NCBI GenBank assembly: GCA_022376925.1
Contig: JAIOJX010000004.1
Coordinates: 177,349,501-177,413,500, forward strand
Direction: 5' to 3'
Length of the DNA stretch: 64,000 nt
DNA from: Tragulus kanchil
Lineage: Eukaryota > Chordata > Mammalia > Artiodactyla > Tragulidae
This document shows positions 36,491-47,826 of this stretch, in pieces. The notes under the pieces were generated by a model. It ran no database searches and was not told where the DNA came from. It saw only the letters and a program-made list of their open reading frames with translations. The position numbers were made by a program, and so were the translations under genes. Positions within the stretch are counted from its first letter, which is position 1; every line of letters starts with the position of its first letter.

Positions 36491-37639
36491 CTTTAATCTC
36501 CCTCAAAGCAAAGCGGTCACGGCTTCCCAGGAGGCTCAGATGGTAAAGAATCCACTTGTCAATTCAGGAGACCCCGGAGACGTGGGCTCCATCCCTGGGT
36601 CGGGAAGATCCCCTGGAGAAGGATATGGTAACCCACTCCAGGATTCTTGCCTGGAAAATCCCACGGACAGAGGAGCCTAGTGGGCTACAGTCCAAGGGGT
36701 CGCAAAAAGAGTTGGACATGGCTTAGCAACTAAACAACAACAAAGCAGAGGGGTCTATGGGGACTTGATCCACCAGCACCACCTGTCCCTTCTTCCTTTA
36801 ATCAATCAGTGGGCTAAGCGGGGGCACATGGGATGCGGAGGTTCTGCTCCAAACCAGCTGTGGCTCCTGACCTGGACTGAACCCAGCCTCAAAACACGAA
36901 CATGGCAAAATGGTGCCTCTGGGTTTTGTTTGTGTTTCATACAAATACGTAGCGCTGTGGGGAGGATTGAACAGACTGAGGGGCCGGCTCTCAGTCTGTT
37001 ACTACTTTTCTGTTAAAATCCAACAGTCCAGGTCTCTTACCGGGTGCTGCTTCCCCTTAGCCTCCGGGGGATGTGACAGTATTGATTTGTACGAGTGAAT
37101 TTGACTTTTCTGCATCCTCTCCCCGAGGCAATCATCCCTGGAGAGCCCCTGGAGACTCTTTCTCCACTCACACACATTGTATCTTCAGGCTCCCAGGAAT
37201 CCTCTGCTGCAAGCCCTGACCTACCCTCTCCGGCTGCTGCAGAAGTGTTGCTCCCTGGGCTTCAGAGCGGTAACTGGGTGATTGTGGCCTGGGGAGCAGG
37301 AGCACAGGTTAATATTCAAGGAAGATAATGTCAGATTACATAGCTTCCCAGTTTCCTGTGACTGAGCTGAAGAGCCCCTGCCCTCCTGTGGGGAAGTTGA
37401 AGGAACCCTAATTTGCCGATTCATGGTGCCACAGCATCTTCCAGCTTAATTTGTCTCCCATGGATGACTCAGTCTCTTAGGGTACACGCTCAGTCCTTTG
37501 AGTTTCTCCTCCTTTTCGGCTGCCACTGTCCATGATGGTGCTCGCTGGGTCCACAGAGTGGTCCCGCGAGGGCCTTTTGGAGTGCCCTGACACCTACTGC
37601 TGGAATCGCACCCCGTGCATGAGGGCTCCCACAAGTGAT

Positions 37640-37790
37640 CTCTTTTTTAAAACATATATAAATTAAAGAAAAAAAATTGGCCACGTCACCCAGTATGTGG
37701 GATCGCAGCTCTCCAATCAGGGATCAAAACCTCACCTCCTGCATGGGAAGCACAGAGTCTTAACCACTGAACCAGCAGGGAGGTCCCCAG
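37640..37790 (-). mobile_element. Diverged CHR-type SINE
   Basis: GTATGTGGGATCGCAGCTCT, CCAATCAGGGATCAAAACC, and head CTTAACCACTGAACCAGCAG. Confidence 0.75.
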
Positions 37791-38725
37791 GAGTGGTCTC
37801 TTTGGTCTCTTTTTCCTGCTCTGAGACCCCCAAGGGCCCCAGACCCTTCAGCACCTCCGCATCTCCTGACCAGGCCCGAGTTATTTCAGGATCCCCTGCA
37901 GCCATGGGGAGCGACTTATTCATCTGGCCATTTCCCCACCTCTGTGTGGTTCCTCTCTCTGACCTACTGGACCCAGGTCTCGCCCAGTAGGGGTGTTCTC
38001 TCAGGGATTCAGAGAGGAAAAAGGATCAAGGAACAAGGGCTTTGAGCCATCCCCTCAACTCCTGGCTTTGGCCAGAAGGAGAATTGAGACCCCTTGGGGG
38101 CCTCCTGCGTCCCTGGCCCCTGCCTTCCTGCACGACTGTCTTGGGGCCATGCCCACCACATCATGCCCTGACTTCCTTCTCTTCAGTCTAGGGACAGAAC
38201 TCTGGGCAACCCAGTTCACCCACCAGGCCTGGCTCTGGGCATCTGAATGGCTGCTTCAATTATATAGAACATTCTTTTCTCTCTTGGCAGATTGGTTTTC
38301 AAGGTTATTCCCTTGTTTTACACTCAGGAATATTTTGGGGGGTTCATAGCTGAGCACTTTCCTTTTCCTCTGCATTCCTAATCCTCTCCAGGCAGAAAAG
38401 GAGAGAGGTTCCTCAAGAAAGCACCTGGATGTCTTTCAGCGGGCATTTCCCCCAGTCTACCTGCTTATATAAGGAGGCATATTTGAAGTTCTCCCACCCT
38501 GAAGTTCTGTGAGCTTTGTCCTTTCAATCCTGTTGATTTCAGACCAACTTTTGCATTAGCACTTTTGTTTTTTCCAAAGACCTTTTCTTTAAACGACATT
38601 GCTTTTGTTCCTGCCATCACTGTCCTCCCCGCTATAGTCTAGATATCCTGGAGAGTTGTTCCTACCGCGTCAGAACCCACCAAGGTCAACCAAAAATCTA
38701 TTTCTAAATCCAAGCTCAGGATTTG
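37791..38725. other. No recognised feature
   Basis: Unique DNA of mixed composition. No repeat or exon recognised. Confidence 0.5.
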
Positions 38726-39019
38726 TTTCCTAGGCCTGCTGTGACAAGGTACCACAAACTCAAAAGCAGAAAACAAACAAAAAGTAGTTTAAGAGAAATT
38801 TATTCTTACCGTTCTGGTAGCCCAACATTTGAAATTAATTTGTTTGACAGGATAGGTTCCTTCTAGAACCTTCAGTGGGAGAGGCCATCCCATGCCTCTC
38901 TCCCACTCCTGGTGTCTCTTGGCTCATGATACATCACTCCAGTTTCTGCTTCAGGCTTCACGTGCTTGCCCTTGGTGTATCTCTCTGTCTAAAATCTCCT
39001 TCTCTTTTAATAAAAACCC

Positions 39020-39150
39020 AAGGACACGGAGAACGAAATGGCAACCCACTCCAGTATTCTTGGCTTGGAAATCCCGTGGGAGACGAGCCTGGCGGACTAC
39101 AGTTCAGGGAGTTGCTAAAGATTCAGGTAAGATTGAGCGACTGAAACAAC
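39020..39150 (+). mobile_element. Bov-A/Bov-tA fragment
   Basis: GAACGAAATGGCAACCCACT, CCAGTATTCTTGGCTTGGAA and GATTGAGCGACTGAAACAAC. The tRNA head is missing. It lies inside the LTR. Confidence 0.85.
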
Positions 39151-39211
39151 GACTTAATAGGGATTTCATTGAATCTGTAGAACAAATGATATTTTTATAA
39201 AACATAATTTA

Positions 39212-39535
39212 GTACTTCCCTGGTGGTCCAGTGGATAAGAATTAACCTACCAGTGCAGGAGATATGGGTTTGATGCCTGGTCTGGGAAGATCCCACATGC
39301 CTCGGGTCAACAAAGTTCATGTGCCACAACTACTGAGCCCTCATTCTCCAGCCCCAGAGCCCAACTACTAAATCCTGCCTGCTCCTGTGCTAAAGCCTGT
39401 CCTCCACAACAAGGGAAGCCATCAGAATGAGAAGGCCACATGCCACAACTAGAGAGCATCTCCACTCACGGCAACTAGTGAACACCCATTATGGCAATGA
39501 AGACCCAGTGCAGCATTAAAAATACATCAATAAAA
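39212..39535 (+). mobile_element. CHR-2-like long SINE
   Basis: TACTTCCCTGGTGGTCCAGT head, GGGTTTGATGCCTGGTCTGG, GAAGCCATCAGAATGAGAAG, and tail TACATCAATAAAAAACAAG. Confidence 0.9.
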
Positions 39536-39710
39536 AACAAGGACATCGGTCACAGGGTTCAGGACTCACCCTATGCCCAGGATGATCTCATCCTAAGTTC
39601 CTTAAATTAATTATATCTGCAAAGACCCAATTTCCAGAAAAGGTCGAAGTCTCAGGTGTTGAGGGTTAAGACGTGGACATATTTTTTTGGAAGGTACCAT
39701 TCAACCCATG

Positions 39711-41946
39711 ACACATCCTGTTCGGTCCTCCACTTGACTATTCTGCAGCATCTGGAGCTCTTACTCATTTTGCCTTGCAAACTGTCCTTTCCGTTGGCTT
39801 CCAGGATGCCGAGCTCTCCAGGTTGCCCTCTTGCCACTCCGGCTATCCTCCACTGGTTCCTCTACTGCTTCCTCTTATTCTGCCCAGCCCTGGAAGGTTT
39901 TTTTTTTTTTTTCTCCATAAGCATAAAATGTGACCACTACCTTAATTACTGTTATATATAGTTTTATAATGTTGAAGACTCATTGCTGAACTCTAAGACT
40001 TTTGAATTTCCATTTTTAAAAGGATATATGACTTTACCTTTACCAGTCAAATTTAATTTAGTATGTCAGCTACAAATGGGCATTTGCCATCTGCCTCTAC
40101 AAGGATTAAATCTTGTGCAGCTACAGCTGCTAATTTTCAACACCCCCTGAAAGGAGTTCAAGGTAGAGGGCAGAAATGAGGCACTCTTTGCTGGGCTAGG
40201 GGAGGGTGCGGCCGAACGGGTTTTCAGATAGTTAGATATTTTCAGAAGCTGATTTTATGAGCCCAATTCTTGTATCTCCTCATACTTTTGTTGTTGTTCA
40301 GTCACTAAGTCTTGTCCGACTCTGCCACCCCACAGACTGCAGCGCTCCAGGCTTCCATGGCTTTCACTATCTCCCGAAGTTTGCTCAAACTCACGTTCAT
40401 TGAGTCAGTGATGCCATGCAAGCACCTCCTCCTCTGTCATCTTCTCCTCCTGCCCGCAGTCTTTCCCAGCATCAGAGTCTTTTCCAATGTGTTGGCTCTT
40501 CATATCAGGTGGACAAAAATATTAGAACTTTAGCTTCAGCATCAGTCCTTCCAGTGAATATTCAGGGTTGATTTCCTTTAGGATGGACTGGTTTGATCTC
40601 CTTGCAGTCAAAGGGACTCTCAAGAGTCTTCACCAACACCACAGTTCAAAAGCATCAGTCCTTTGGTGTGCAACCTTCTTCACAGTCCAACCTCATATCT
40701 AGAAAAGCAATAAAATCCTTCATGGTGGCGACTGCTTCTCATGACTAGCAGAAACCTCCTGCAAAATACGTGTTTTGATTACATATTTCCCCAGTATACT
40801 AACCTTCCCACCTGCCTCTCTGGACACATCCTGTTCAGTCCTCCACTTGACTATTCTGCAGCAGGCTCTTACTCATTTTGCCTTGCAAACTGTCCTTTCC
40901 GTTGGCTTCCAGGATGCCGAGCTCTCCAGGTTGCCCTCTTGCCACTCCGGCTATCCTCCACTGGTTCCTCTACTGCTTCCTCTTATTCTGCCCAGCCCTG
41001 GAAGGTTTTTTTTTTCTCCATAAGCATAAAATGTGACCACTACCTTAATTACTGTTATATATAGTTTTATAATGTTGAAGACTCATTGCTGAACTCTAAG
41101 ACTTTTGAATTTCCATTTTTAAAAGGATATATGACTTTACCTTTACCAGTCAAATTTAATTTAGTATGTCAGCTACAAATGGGCATTTGCCATCTGCCTC
41201 TACAAGGATTAAATCTTGTGCAGCTACAGCTGCTAATTTTCAACACCCCCTGAAAGGAGTTCAAGGTAGAGGGCAGAAATGAGGCACTCTTTGCTGGGCT
41301 AGGGGAGGGTGCGGCCGAACGGGTTTTCAGATAGTTAGATATTTTCAGAAGCTGATTTTATGAGCCCAATTCTTGTATCTCCTCATACTTTTGTTGTTGT
41401 TCAGTCACTAAGTCTTGTCCGACTCTGCCACCCCACAGACTGCAGCGCTCCAGGCTTCCATGGCTTTCACTATCTCCCGAAGTTTGCTCAAACTCACGTT
41501 CATTGAGTCAGTGATGCCATGCAAGCACCTCCTCCTCTGTCATCTTCTCCTCCTGCCCGCAGTCTTTCCCAGCATCAGAGTCTTTTCCAATGTGTTGGCT
41601 CTTCATATCAGGTGGACAAAAATATTAGAACTTTAGCTTCAGCATCAGTCCTTCCAGTGAATATTCAGGGTTGATTTCCTTTAGGATGGACTGGTTTGAT
41701 CTCCTTGCAGTCAAAGGGACTCTCAAGAGTCTTCACCAACACCACAGTTCAAAAGCATCAGTCCTTTGGTGTGCAACCTTCTTCACAGTCCAACCTCATA
41801 TCTAGAAAAGCAATAAAATCCTTCATGGTGGCGACTGCTTCTCATGACTAGCAGAAACCTCCTGCAAAAAATACGTGTTTTGATTACATGTATTCCTCCT
41901 TCACCAACATCACGTATATACTAACCTTCCCACCTGCCTCTCTGGA
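39711..41946. repeat. Direct duplication 12 (39711-40823 / 40824-41946)
   Basis: The T-run near 39,900 is about six bases longer than its partner near 41,007. About 20 bases present at 41,890-41,915 are missing at the end of the first copy, and a few bases differ at its start (39,748). The unit contains a BovB piece. Confidence 0.96.
40285..40745 (-). mobile_element. BovB LINE fragment
   Basis: TTGTTGTTGTTCAGTCACTA, GAGTCAGTGATGCCATGCA, CTTTCCCAGCATCAGAGTC and GACTCTCAAGAGTCTTCACC, a reverse BovB 3' region longer than the one at 160-410. The copy is at 41,388-41,845. Confidence 0.88.
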
Positions 41947-42208
41947 GCAGTTTCTCAGAGTTGAGATGCTGTCTCAGGCTGCAGTCTTCATTTTGCTCCC
42001 AATAAAACTTGACTCGCCATTCTCAAGTTGTGCAATGTTTTAAGTTGACATAGAGTAAGATTAATCACCTAATAAGTGGCGTAGCTTGGAAGTTTTATAG
42101 GATCCCAGAGAATGACTGACTCACTGGCTGGGGAGGGCTGGGAAGGCTTCATGGGGAAACAGGAACAAGCTGGAATAGAAGGTGGGTAGGATTCAGGAAA
42201 GGCATCGA

Positions 42209-42420
42209 GGCATGCATTCATTTGTTTAGTTGTGTCCAACTCTTTGCAACTTTTTGGATTGTAGCCTGGGGGTTCCTCTGTCTATGGGATTTCCTGGGCA
42301 AGAATACTGAAGTGGGTTGCCATTTCCTTCTCTGGGGGGGTCTTCCTGACCAGGTATTGAACTCATGTTTTGCTGCATTGTCAGGTGGATTCTTAACCAC
42401 TGAAACATCAGGGAAGCCCA
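42209..42420 (-). mobile_element. Bov-tA SINE
   Basis: Reverse Bov-A part (GTTGTGTCCAACTCTTTGC, GAATACTGAAGTGGGTTGCC), then the tRNA-like head ending TCAGGGAAGCCCAG. Confidence 0.9.
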
Positions 42421-42633
42421 GGCACTGGGGAGAAAAGGTCAAATCACAGGGAAGAGGCAGGGCTTGTTAAGTTTTTGCAATTGATCAGAGAAGAAGGCAT
42501 AGAGCCAGGAGCAACCCATGGAGGATAATGGAGGACTGGACAGGAAAAGTGATATAATTAACAAAGAGTATTTATTAAGTGCTAAGATTCCTGTGTTCCA
42601 GAGATAAAAATCACGCTTTTAAAATATGCTGCA

Positions 42634-42750
42634 GGGAATTCCCTGGTGGTCCAGTGCTTTCATTGACAATGGCCCAGGTTCCATCCCTGGTTGGGGAACT
42701 AAGATCCTATAAGCTGCGCAGTGCAGCCAAAAAAATAAAAATAAATTAAA
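42634..42750 (+). mobile_element. Short CHR-type SINE
   Basis: GGAATTCCCTGGTGGTCCAG head, GGTTCCATCCCTGGTTGGGG, GCAGTGCAGCCAAAAAAAT. Confidence 0.85.
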
Positions 42751-42949
42751 CTATGTTGCAAAACAGCACTTCCAGCTCTAGGACAAGGGTTGCAAGTGTA
42801 AATACTTCCAGGAACCAGGGGAAACAAACGTGACTCAGGCCAAGCTTTACACAGTAGGGAGGAGTGGTGGGGACTGCGAAAGATGTGGGAGTGTTTGCTC
42901 CCCTAAAAGGGAGGGTCACCCCTCAGCCCCAGCCAGCTGTGGTCCCCAG

Positions 42950-43400
42950 TGACCACCATGGTCTTGCATTCAACGAGCCCTTCCATGCCTCATCCATCTG
43001 ACCTCCTGGGTCGTTTTGGTCCACTCACCCACTGCTCCTTAAATGACTCTTTGCTTGCTTCTATGATCCCACAATTTCTGATTTCCTTCTACTTCTCTGA
43101 CCATTTCTTACAGATGTCTCTGCAGGCTTGACTATTCCTCTTCTGTTCAACCTCTGGATGGAAAAGTCTATCCTCATTCCTTCTGACTCTGAACTCACTC
43201 CCTTCTCAGACCATCCCTAGAGGCCAGTGACTCCCAAGTTTCTATTTCTCCATCCTCCACAACCAGCTCCTCCCAAGCACTGTGGCTTCTGCTTTACAAA
43301 TTAATCTTATGTGTGTCCCTCCTTCTCCATGGCCACCACTCTAATCCAGGCTGTTTCCATTGCCTGGACAGCTGCTGTAGATTCCAGTCTATTCTAGTGA
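42950..43400. mobile_element. Ancient LINE-like relic
   Basis: Pyrimidine-rich text with CTTCTCTGACCATTTCTTAC and CCAGTGACTCCCAAGTTTCT, then CTAATCCAGGCTGTTTCCAT, resembles an old mammalian LINE relic. The family is not assigned with certainty. Confidence 0.35.
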
Positions 43401-45086
43401 CTGCTGGATCGGACTAGGGAAAGATGTGCCAGTGAGAGCTGCCCCCACTCCCATGATCGTCTCCTTGTCCCTGCTCCCCTCTCCCCAGTCATCTACCCTC
43501 CATTCTGTCTACATAACCACCCACTCACATTCCTGTCTCAACCCACTTTGCTTCAACTTCAATGTTTAACATGGTGGTGAGGGTCTCTAGGGCCTTCAGC
43601 AGGTCATTCACCCACCCATTCACCCACCTGTAGCCTTGGTCACCTGAATTTCCTGAAAGAGACCAGTTCACCTATTTTCTGTCCTGGATTCCTCCTTGGA
43701 GGGGGAGGAGTGGGAAAGACAGACCCAGGGGAGCCTTCCATAGGCAAACCTGGTCCAAGAAAACCTCCTTTTCCAGACCCAGTGGGTAGGAGTTCCCTTA
43801 AGGCTCCCATAAGAATCGCTTTTCTTTCATTGAATGCAGATCTGTAATAGATTTGGAGCTTACCTGTGACAGCTAAAGACTCCACTGTTAGAGGGTAAGG
43901 AAAACTAACCATCAGCTTCATCCCCAGCCCCTCACACCCTAATTCGCCATGCAGTGGGTGGAATGGAATGCAAGCAGGAAATACCAATACCAATACTGAT
44001 GATTAAAAAGAGCTTCCCAGGACCCAAAGAAGCCACCCAGAAGTTGGCTCAACAGGCTAACTCCGCAGTGAAAAATAACCGGCAAGAAGAGGCTCTGCTG
44101 CTGCACCTGCTTTGAGGACGCATCTGGGTGAGTCAGGAGTCACAGTTGGCTCCCTCTGTCTCAGCCACGTCTGTCCAGAGCTTCGTGCAGGACTTTAAGA
44201 ACCTGAGACGCAGCAGCCTTGGCTGCCGCCCAGCGGCCCCATCTGGAATCTTTCTGCTCAACGTGGCTCACAGCAGATCTTCACAGCCGCAGCAAGTAAG
44301 GGGCAGACTTGGGCTCAGGGTGCCCCAAGAAGCCAGCCCCGCAACTTGTGACTCAGCGGAGGAGGTGGTGGGTGGGACCCGGGGCCGCCAGCGCTGGAGA
44401 CAACCAAGTGTTTCTGAGCAGAAGACAGGAAGCTGAGTCCAAGAACAAGCCTGGCAGCCAGAGTTCCATCTAATGAATTCACAGTAATTCCATTTGTGTC
44501 ACTGAATCTTCCCTGTGGGTTTAGACAAGCAGCTCCCCTGCTTCTTGCTTCCTACGAGGCAGCCTGAACCAAGGTCTGGATTCCACAGCCAAGAGACCCC
44601 TCCGTCCCTTTTCGGCCACCCACCCTCCCTGCTACCACTACCCACCCCCAAGCCCAAGCAGTTATTCAGGAGCATCCAGAGAGATGTGGGTGGAGATTTT
44701 CCTTTAATCATTTTTTACGTTGGAGAGAAAGGGCTGGAGCAAAAAGAGGATGCCTAAAGCTCCAAGCTCAGAATGGGCCCTGTGCGTGTGGACCCTGATG
44801 GGTGCTCACTCTGGATCTGGCGACTGACAAAATCATCCCATGAAGACAATGTTCCTACAACTGCAAAAGCGCCCTTGCCCCTTCCCATTTTTCTTCATTT
44901 CAAAGCCGCCACCCTCACCCACCCCCGGGAGCCCCCTCTTTCTCAGGAAGTAGATCTCCTAGCAAATTGGGCTTTTACCTCCCCCGCAGGGGCTCAGAAC
45001 CCTACCCCCACCCCTAAAGAAACATGCCTCACCTAGAGACAAACGGAAATTGACACAGGATGCAGGTACACAGAGAGACCGCATGC
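43401..45086. other. Unique DNA downstream of MCHR1
   Basis: No repeat or coding exon recognised. A 102-codon frame at 44,128 (plus) and a 117-codon frame at 43,993 (minus) have no familiar motif. Confidence 0.5.
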
Positions 45087-45092
45087 TTTATT
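45087..45092 (-). terminator. MCHR1: Candidate MCHR1 poly(A) signal AATAAA
   Basis: The minus strand reads GAATAAAGCATGCGG about 466 nt past the stop codon, followed within 15-35 nt by a TCTCTCTGTGT stretch that fits a GU/U-rich downstream element. It is the first canonical hexamer I found downstream of the stop, and the 3' UTR between is unique sequence without repeats. Assigned by position and motif only. Confidence 0.55.
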
Positions 45093-45557
45093 CTTCATCG
45101 TCCTCCAGCTTAGGGAAAAGGCTACCCTCCATCATATCCGTGAGAGACGGGAAAGGGTGTGGAGGCTCTATCACATTTCCCATCGCCCTAGGGCTCTGTG
45201 CTGTATGGCTGCTCACACCCTAGCCCTGCCAAATTTTAAGTAAACCCGCCCAGAAACTTTCTACTTTTTCTGTTAGGGAAAAAGACATTTGGGAGCTAGC
45301 AGGTATAGGGCTCAACTGAACATTTAAACCAATCCTCCTGCTCAGTTTCTGTTCACCCCAAGGGTCTATCTGGCTCTCTGAAGGAGATTTCTGATGCTTG
45401 AAGCCTCTGAACCTGGCGCTGAGCCTCCCCAGATGTCTGTGATCACCCCTCACCACCCCACATCCTCCCCGAGCAGTCTTGGGTTGCTCCCAGCCTCTCT
45501 CCCCACGGTCTGCTGTGGTGTCCTGACACGGCCGTGCCCAGGGTGGCAGGGGCAGCG

Positions 45558-46538
45558 TCAGGGGCCCCTGCTTTCTGTCCTCTCCTCATCCGCCGTCTGG
45601 GTGTTGCTGATGGCTCGAAGCTGCCCTTGGGCTGCAGGCTTCACTGACAGGACCAGGCGTTTCCGGAAGGTCTCACAGAGTACGATGTACACGAAGGGGT
45701 TGAGGCAGCTGTTGGCGTAGCCCAAGCTGATGGCCGCATTGTACAGGTAGACGAAGGCGAGCGTCGGGCGGCTGATGGAGAGCTGGGTCAGCTGAAGCAC
45801 GTAGTAGGGCGCCCAGCACACAAAGAAGACGAGGCAAATGGCGATGGCTGTGCGGGTCACCCTCTTTGTTCGCAGCCGGATGCTGCGTTGAGAGGCGGGG
45901 GCCACGGAGGACGTCATGCGCTGGAGGATCCGCACGTAGGCGGCTGTGATGACCACGAAGGGGAGGGCAAAGGCCAGGAAAAACTGGTACAGGGTGAACC
46001 AGTAGAGGTCGGTGTCCGGGTTGGGCAGGCGGATGCCGCAGCCCACGGTGCCCCCCGGGAAGGGGATCAGCCTGGCGTAGAGCCACACGGGGGTGATGCT
46101 GATGAAGGACAGGGCCCACAGGAGGCAGATCACCAGGGTGGCCACCGAGGGTTTCCGGAACTTGGTGGAGGAGATAGGGTGGACGGTGGCCAGATAGCGG
46201 TCAATGGCCATGGCCGTCAGGATGTAGGTGCTGGTGAACTGACTGTTGGCGTCCATGGCTGTGATGAGGGTGCACATGGTCTCTCCGAAGTGCCAGACCC
46301 CGTTGCCCATGAGCTGGTGGATCATGAAGGGCATGCCCAGGAGAAAGAGGAGGTCCACCACCGACAGGTTGATGATGAAGATGTCAGGCACGTTGCTGAA
46401 CCAGTGCAGCTTGGACTTCTTCACCACAGCGAAGATAACTGTGGAGTTCCCCACAATGCCCAGGAGGCAGATGGTACCAAACACCGAGGGCATGATGATG
46501 TTGATGTAGGCGATGCCCTGGTGCCGCAGGAGGCAGCC
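45558..46538 (-). CDS. MCHR1: MCHR1 exon 2, copy A (3' end and stop intact, 5' end scrambled)
   Basis: Class A GPCR for melanin-concentrating hormone, a plasma-membrane Gi/Gq-coupled receptor controlling feeding and energy balance. Reading right to left, the recognisable frame runs from the Ile codon at 46514-46512 (residue 36 of a 353-residue model) to the stop at 45560-45558. Visible features in model numbering: Cys116 and Cys194 for the extracellular disulfide, Asp123 in TM3 (ligand contact known from the human receptor), DRY 140-142, CWAP 268-271 in TM6, NPFVY 307-311 in TM7, and a basic C-tail after FRKR. The tail from residue 312 to the stop is clean here. At 46515-46538 the sequence departs from copy B and the AG acceptor is lost, so this copy alone cannot splice correctly. 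It lies in the left half of a 1.1-kb direct duplication, and the scrambling sits close to a junction, which suggests sequence error rather than mutation. Confidence 0.95.
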   Translation of the reverse strand, partial: GCLLRHQGIAYINIIMPSVFGTICLLGIVGNSTVIFAVVKKSKLHWFSNVPDIFIINLSVVDLLFLLGMPFMIHQLMGNGVWHFGETMCTLITAMDANSQFTSTYILTAMAIDRYLATVHPISSTKFRKPSVATLVICLLWALSFISITPVWLYARLIPFPGGTVGCGIRLPNPDTDLYWFTLYQFFLAFALPFVVITAAYVRILQRMTSSVAPASQRSIRLRTKRVTRTAIAICLVFFVCWAPYYVLQLTQLSISRPTLAFVYLYNAAISLGYANSCLNPFVYIVLCETFRKRLVLSVKPAAQGQLRAISNTQTADEERTESRGP

Positions 46539-47826
46539 CGGGACAGAAGAAGCAAGTGTCGACCATTTGACATGGACTCTGCTCTCCGGGACGGGACTAC
46601 CGGTTGCGTGGCCTCCAGCCATGCGCCCGCCCCTATCCATCCTCCTGCCGTTTCAGCTCAGGGCCTATCATGCATCTGGCTCCTGCCATCCTCCCCATCC
46701 ACAGGTGTCTGACGGCTCGGGGGGTTTCGGAAGCTGCCCTTGGGCTGCAGGCTTCACTGACAGGACCAGGCGTTTCCGGAAGGTCTCACAGAGTACGATT
46801 TACACGAAGGGGTTGAGGCAGCTGTTGGCGTAGCCCAAGCTGATGGCCGCATTGTACAGGTAGACGAAGGCGAGCGTCGGGCGGCTGATGGAGAGCTGGG
46901 TCAGCTGAAGCACGTAGTAGGGCGCCCAGCACACAAAGAAGACGAGGCAAATGGCGATGGCTGTGCGGGTCACCCTCTTTGTTCGCAGCCGGATGCTGCG
47001 TTGAGAGGCGGGGGCCACGGAGGACGTCATGCGCTGGAGGATCCGCACGTAGGCGGCTGTGATGACCACGAAGGGGAGGGCAAAGGCCAGGAAAAACTGG
47101 TACAGGGTGAACCAGTAGAGGTCGGTGTCCGGGTTGGGCAGGCGGATGCCGCAGCCCACGGTGCCCCCCGGGAAGGGGATCAGCCTGGCGTAGAGCCACA
47201 CGGGGGTGATGCTGATGAAGGACAGGGCCCACAGGAGGCAGATCACCAGGGTGGCCACCGAGGGTTTCCGGAACTTGGTGGAGGAGATAGGGTGGACGGT
47301 GGCCAGATAGCGGTCAATGGCCATGGCCGTCAGGATGTAGGTGCTGGTGAACTGACTGTTGGCGTCCATGGCTGTGATGAGGGTGCACATGGTCTCTCCG
47401 AAGTGCCAGACCCCGTTGCCCATGAGCTGGTGGATCATGAAGGGCATGCCCAGGAGAAAGAGGAGGTCCACCACCGACAGGTTGATGATGAAGATGTCAG
47501 GCACGTTGCTGAACCAGTGCAGCTTGGACTTCTTCACCACAGCGAAGATAACTGTGGAGTTCCCCACAATGCCCAGGAGGCAGATGGTACCAAACACCGA
47601 GGGCATGATGATGTTGATGTAGGCGATGCCCCCGGTGCGCGGAGGCAGCCCTGGGAACAGAAGAAGCAAGTGTCGACCATTTGACATGGACTCTGCTCTC
47701 CGGGGACGGGACTACCGGTGTGCGTGGCCTCCAGCCATGCGCCCGCCCCCTATCCATCCTCCTGCCGTTTCAGCTCAGGGCCTATCATGCATCTGGAATC
47801 TTCCCTGCCATCCTCCCCATCCACAC
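45595..47826. repeat. Direct duplication 13 (45595-46703 / 46704-47826), splits MCHR1 exon 2
   Basis: Offset 1113 bases over the well-matched part. Junction-proximal errors destroy the acceptor in the first copy and the C-tail in the second; the central 850 bases agree. This duplicates most of MCHR1 exon 2. Confidence 0.97.
46704..47650 (-). pseudogene. MCHR1: MCHR1 exon 2, copy B (acceptor intact, 3' end broken)
   Basis: Second copy of the same exon. The acceptor TTCTTCTGTTCCCAG ends at 47651 and the exon opens at 47650. Its first codons, joined to the last base of exon 1, read GLPPRTGG and then IAYIN, matching the human SPPRTGS-ISYIN junction as I remember it. The frame is open through all TM motifs until 46800, where the Tyr of NPxxY (residue 311) becomes TAA. 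From about 46740 down to 46704 the sequence is scrambled and the C-tail is missing. I label it pseudogene only because this copy cannot encode a full receptor. It is most likely the same exon sequenced in an overlapping contig, and it supplies the correct 5' half of exon 2. Confidence 0.9.

Larger units (their letters stand above)
35391..37593. repeat. Direct duplication 11 (35391-36490 / 36491-37593)
   Basis: 1.10-kb copies abutting exactly. Indels of one or two bases occur near 35,886/36,984 and in the last 100 bases (for example GGCCTTTGG versus GGCCTTTTGG). The unit begins with a Bov-tA and is otherwise unique. Confidence 0.97.
38726..39710 (-). mobile_element. MaLR (MLT1-like) LTR split by two SINEs
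   Basis: Reverse order: TTTCCTAGGCCTGCTGTGAC, GGTACCACAAACTCAAAAG, GATACATCACTCCAGTTTC, then, after the SINEs, CTATGCCCAGGATGATCTCA, TATCTGCAAAGACCCAATTT and CATTCAACCCATGACACATC. Confidence 0.8.

Noticed and set aside
45888..46712. 274-codon open frame on the plus strand
   Set aside because: It lies antisense to MCHR1 exon 2, is rich in Gly, His, Asp and Val, has no known domain, and recurs in the duplicate. It is a shadow of the GC-rich receptor exon.
45558..47687. Two tandem MCHR1 paralogues
   Set aside because: The copies agree closely except near junctions, both are damaged there in complementary ways, and 17 other unrelated segments in the window show the same doubling.
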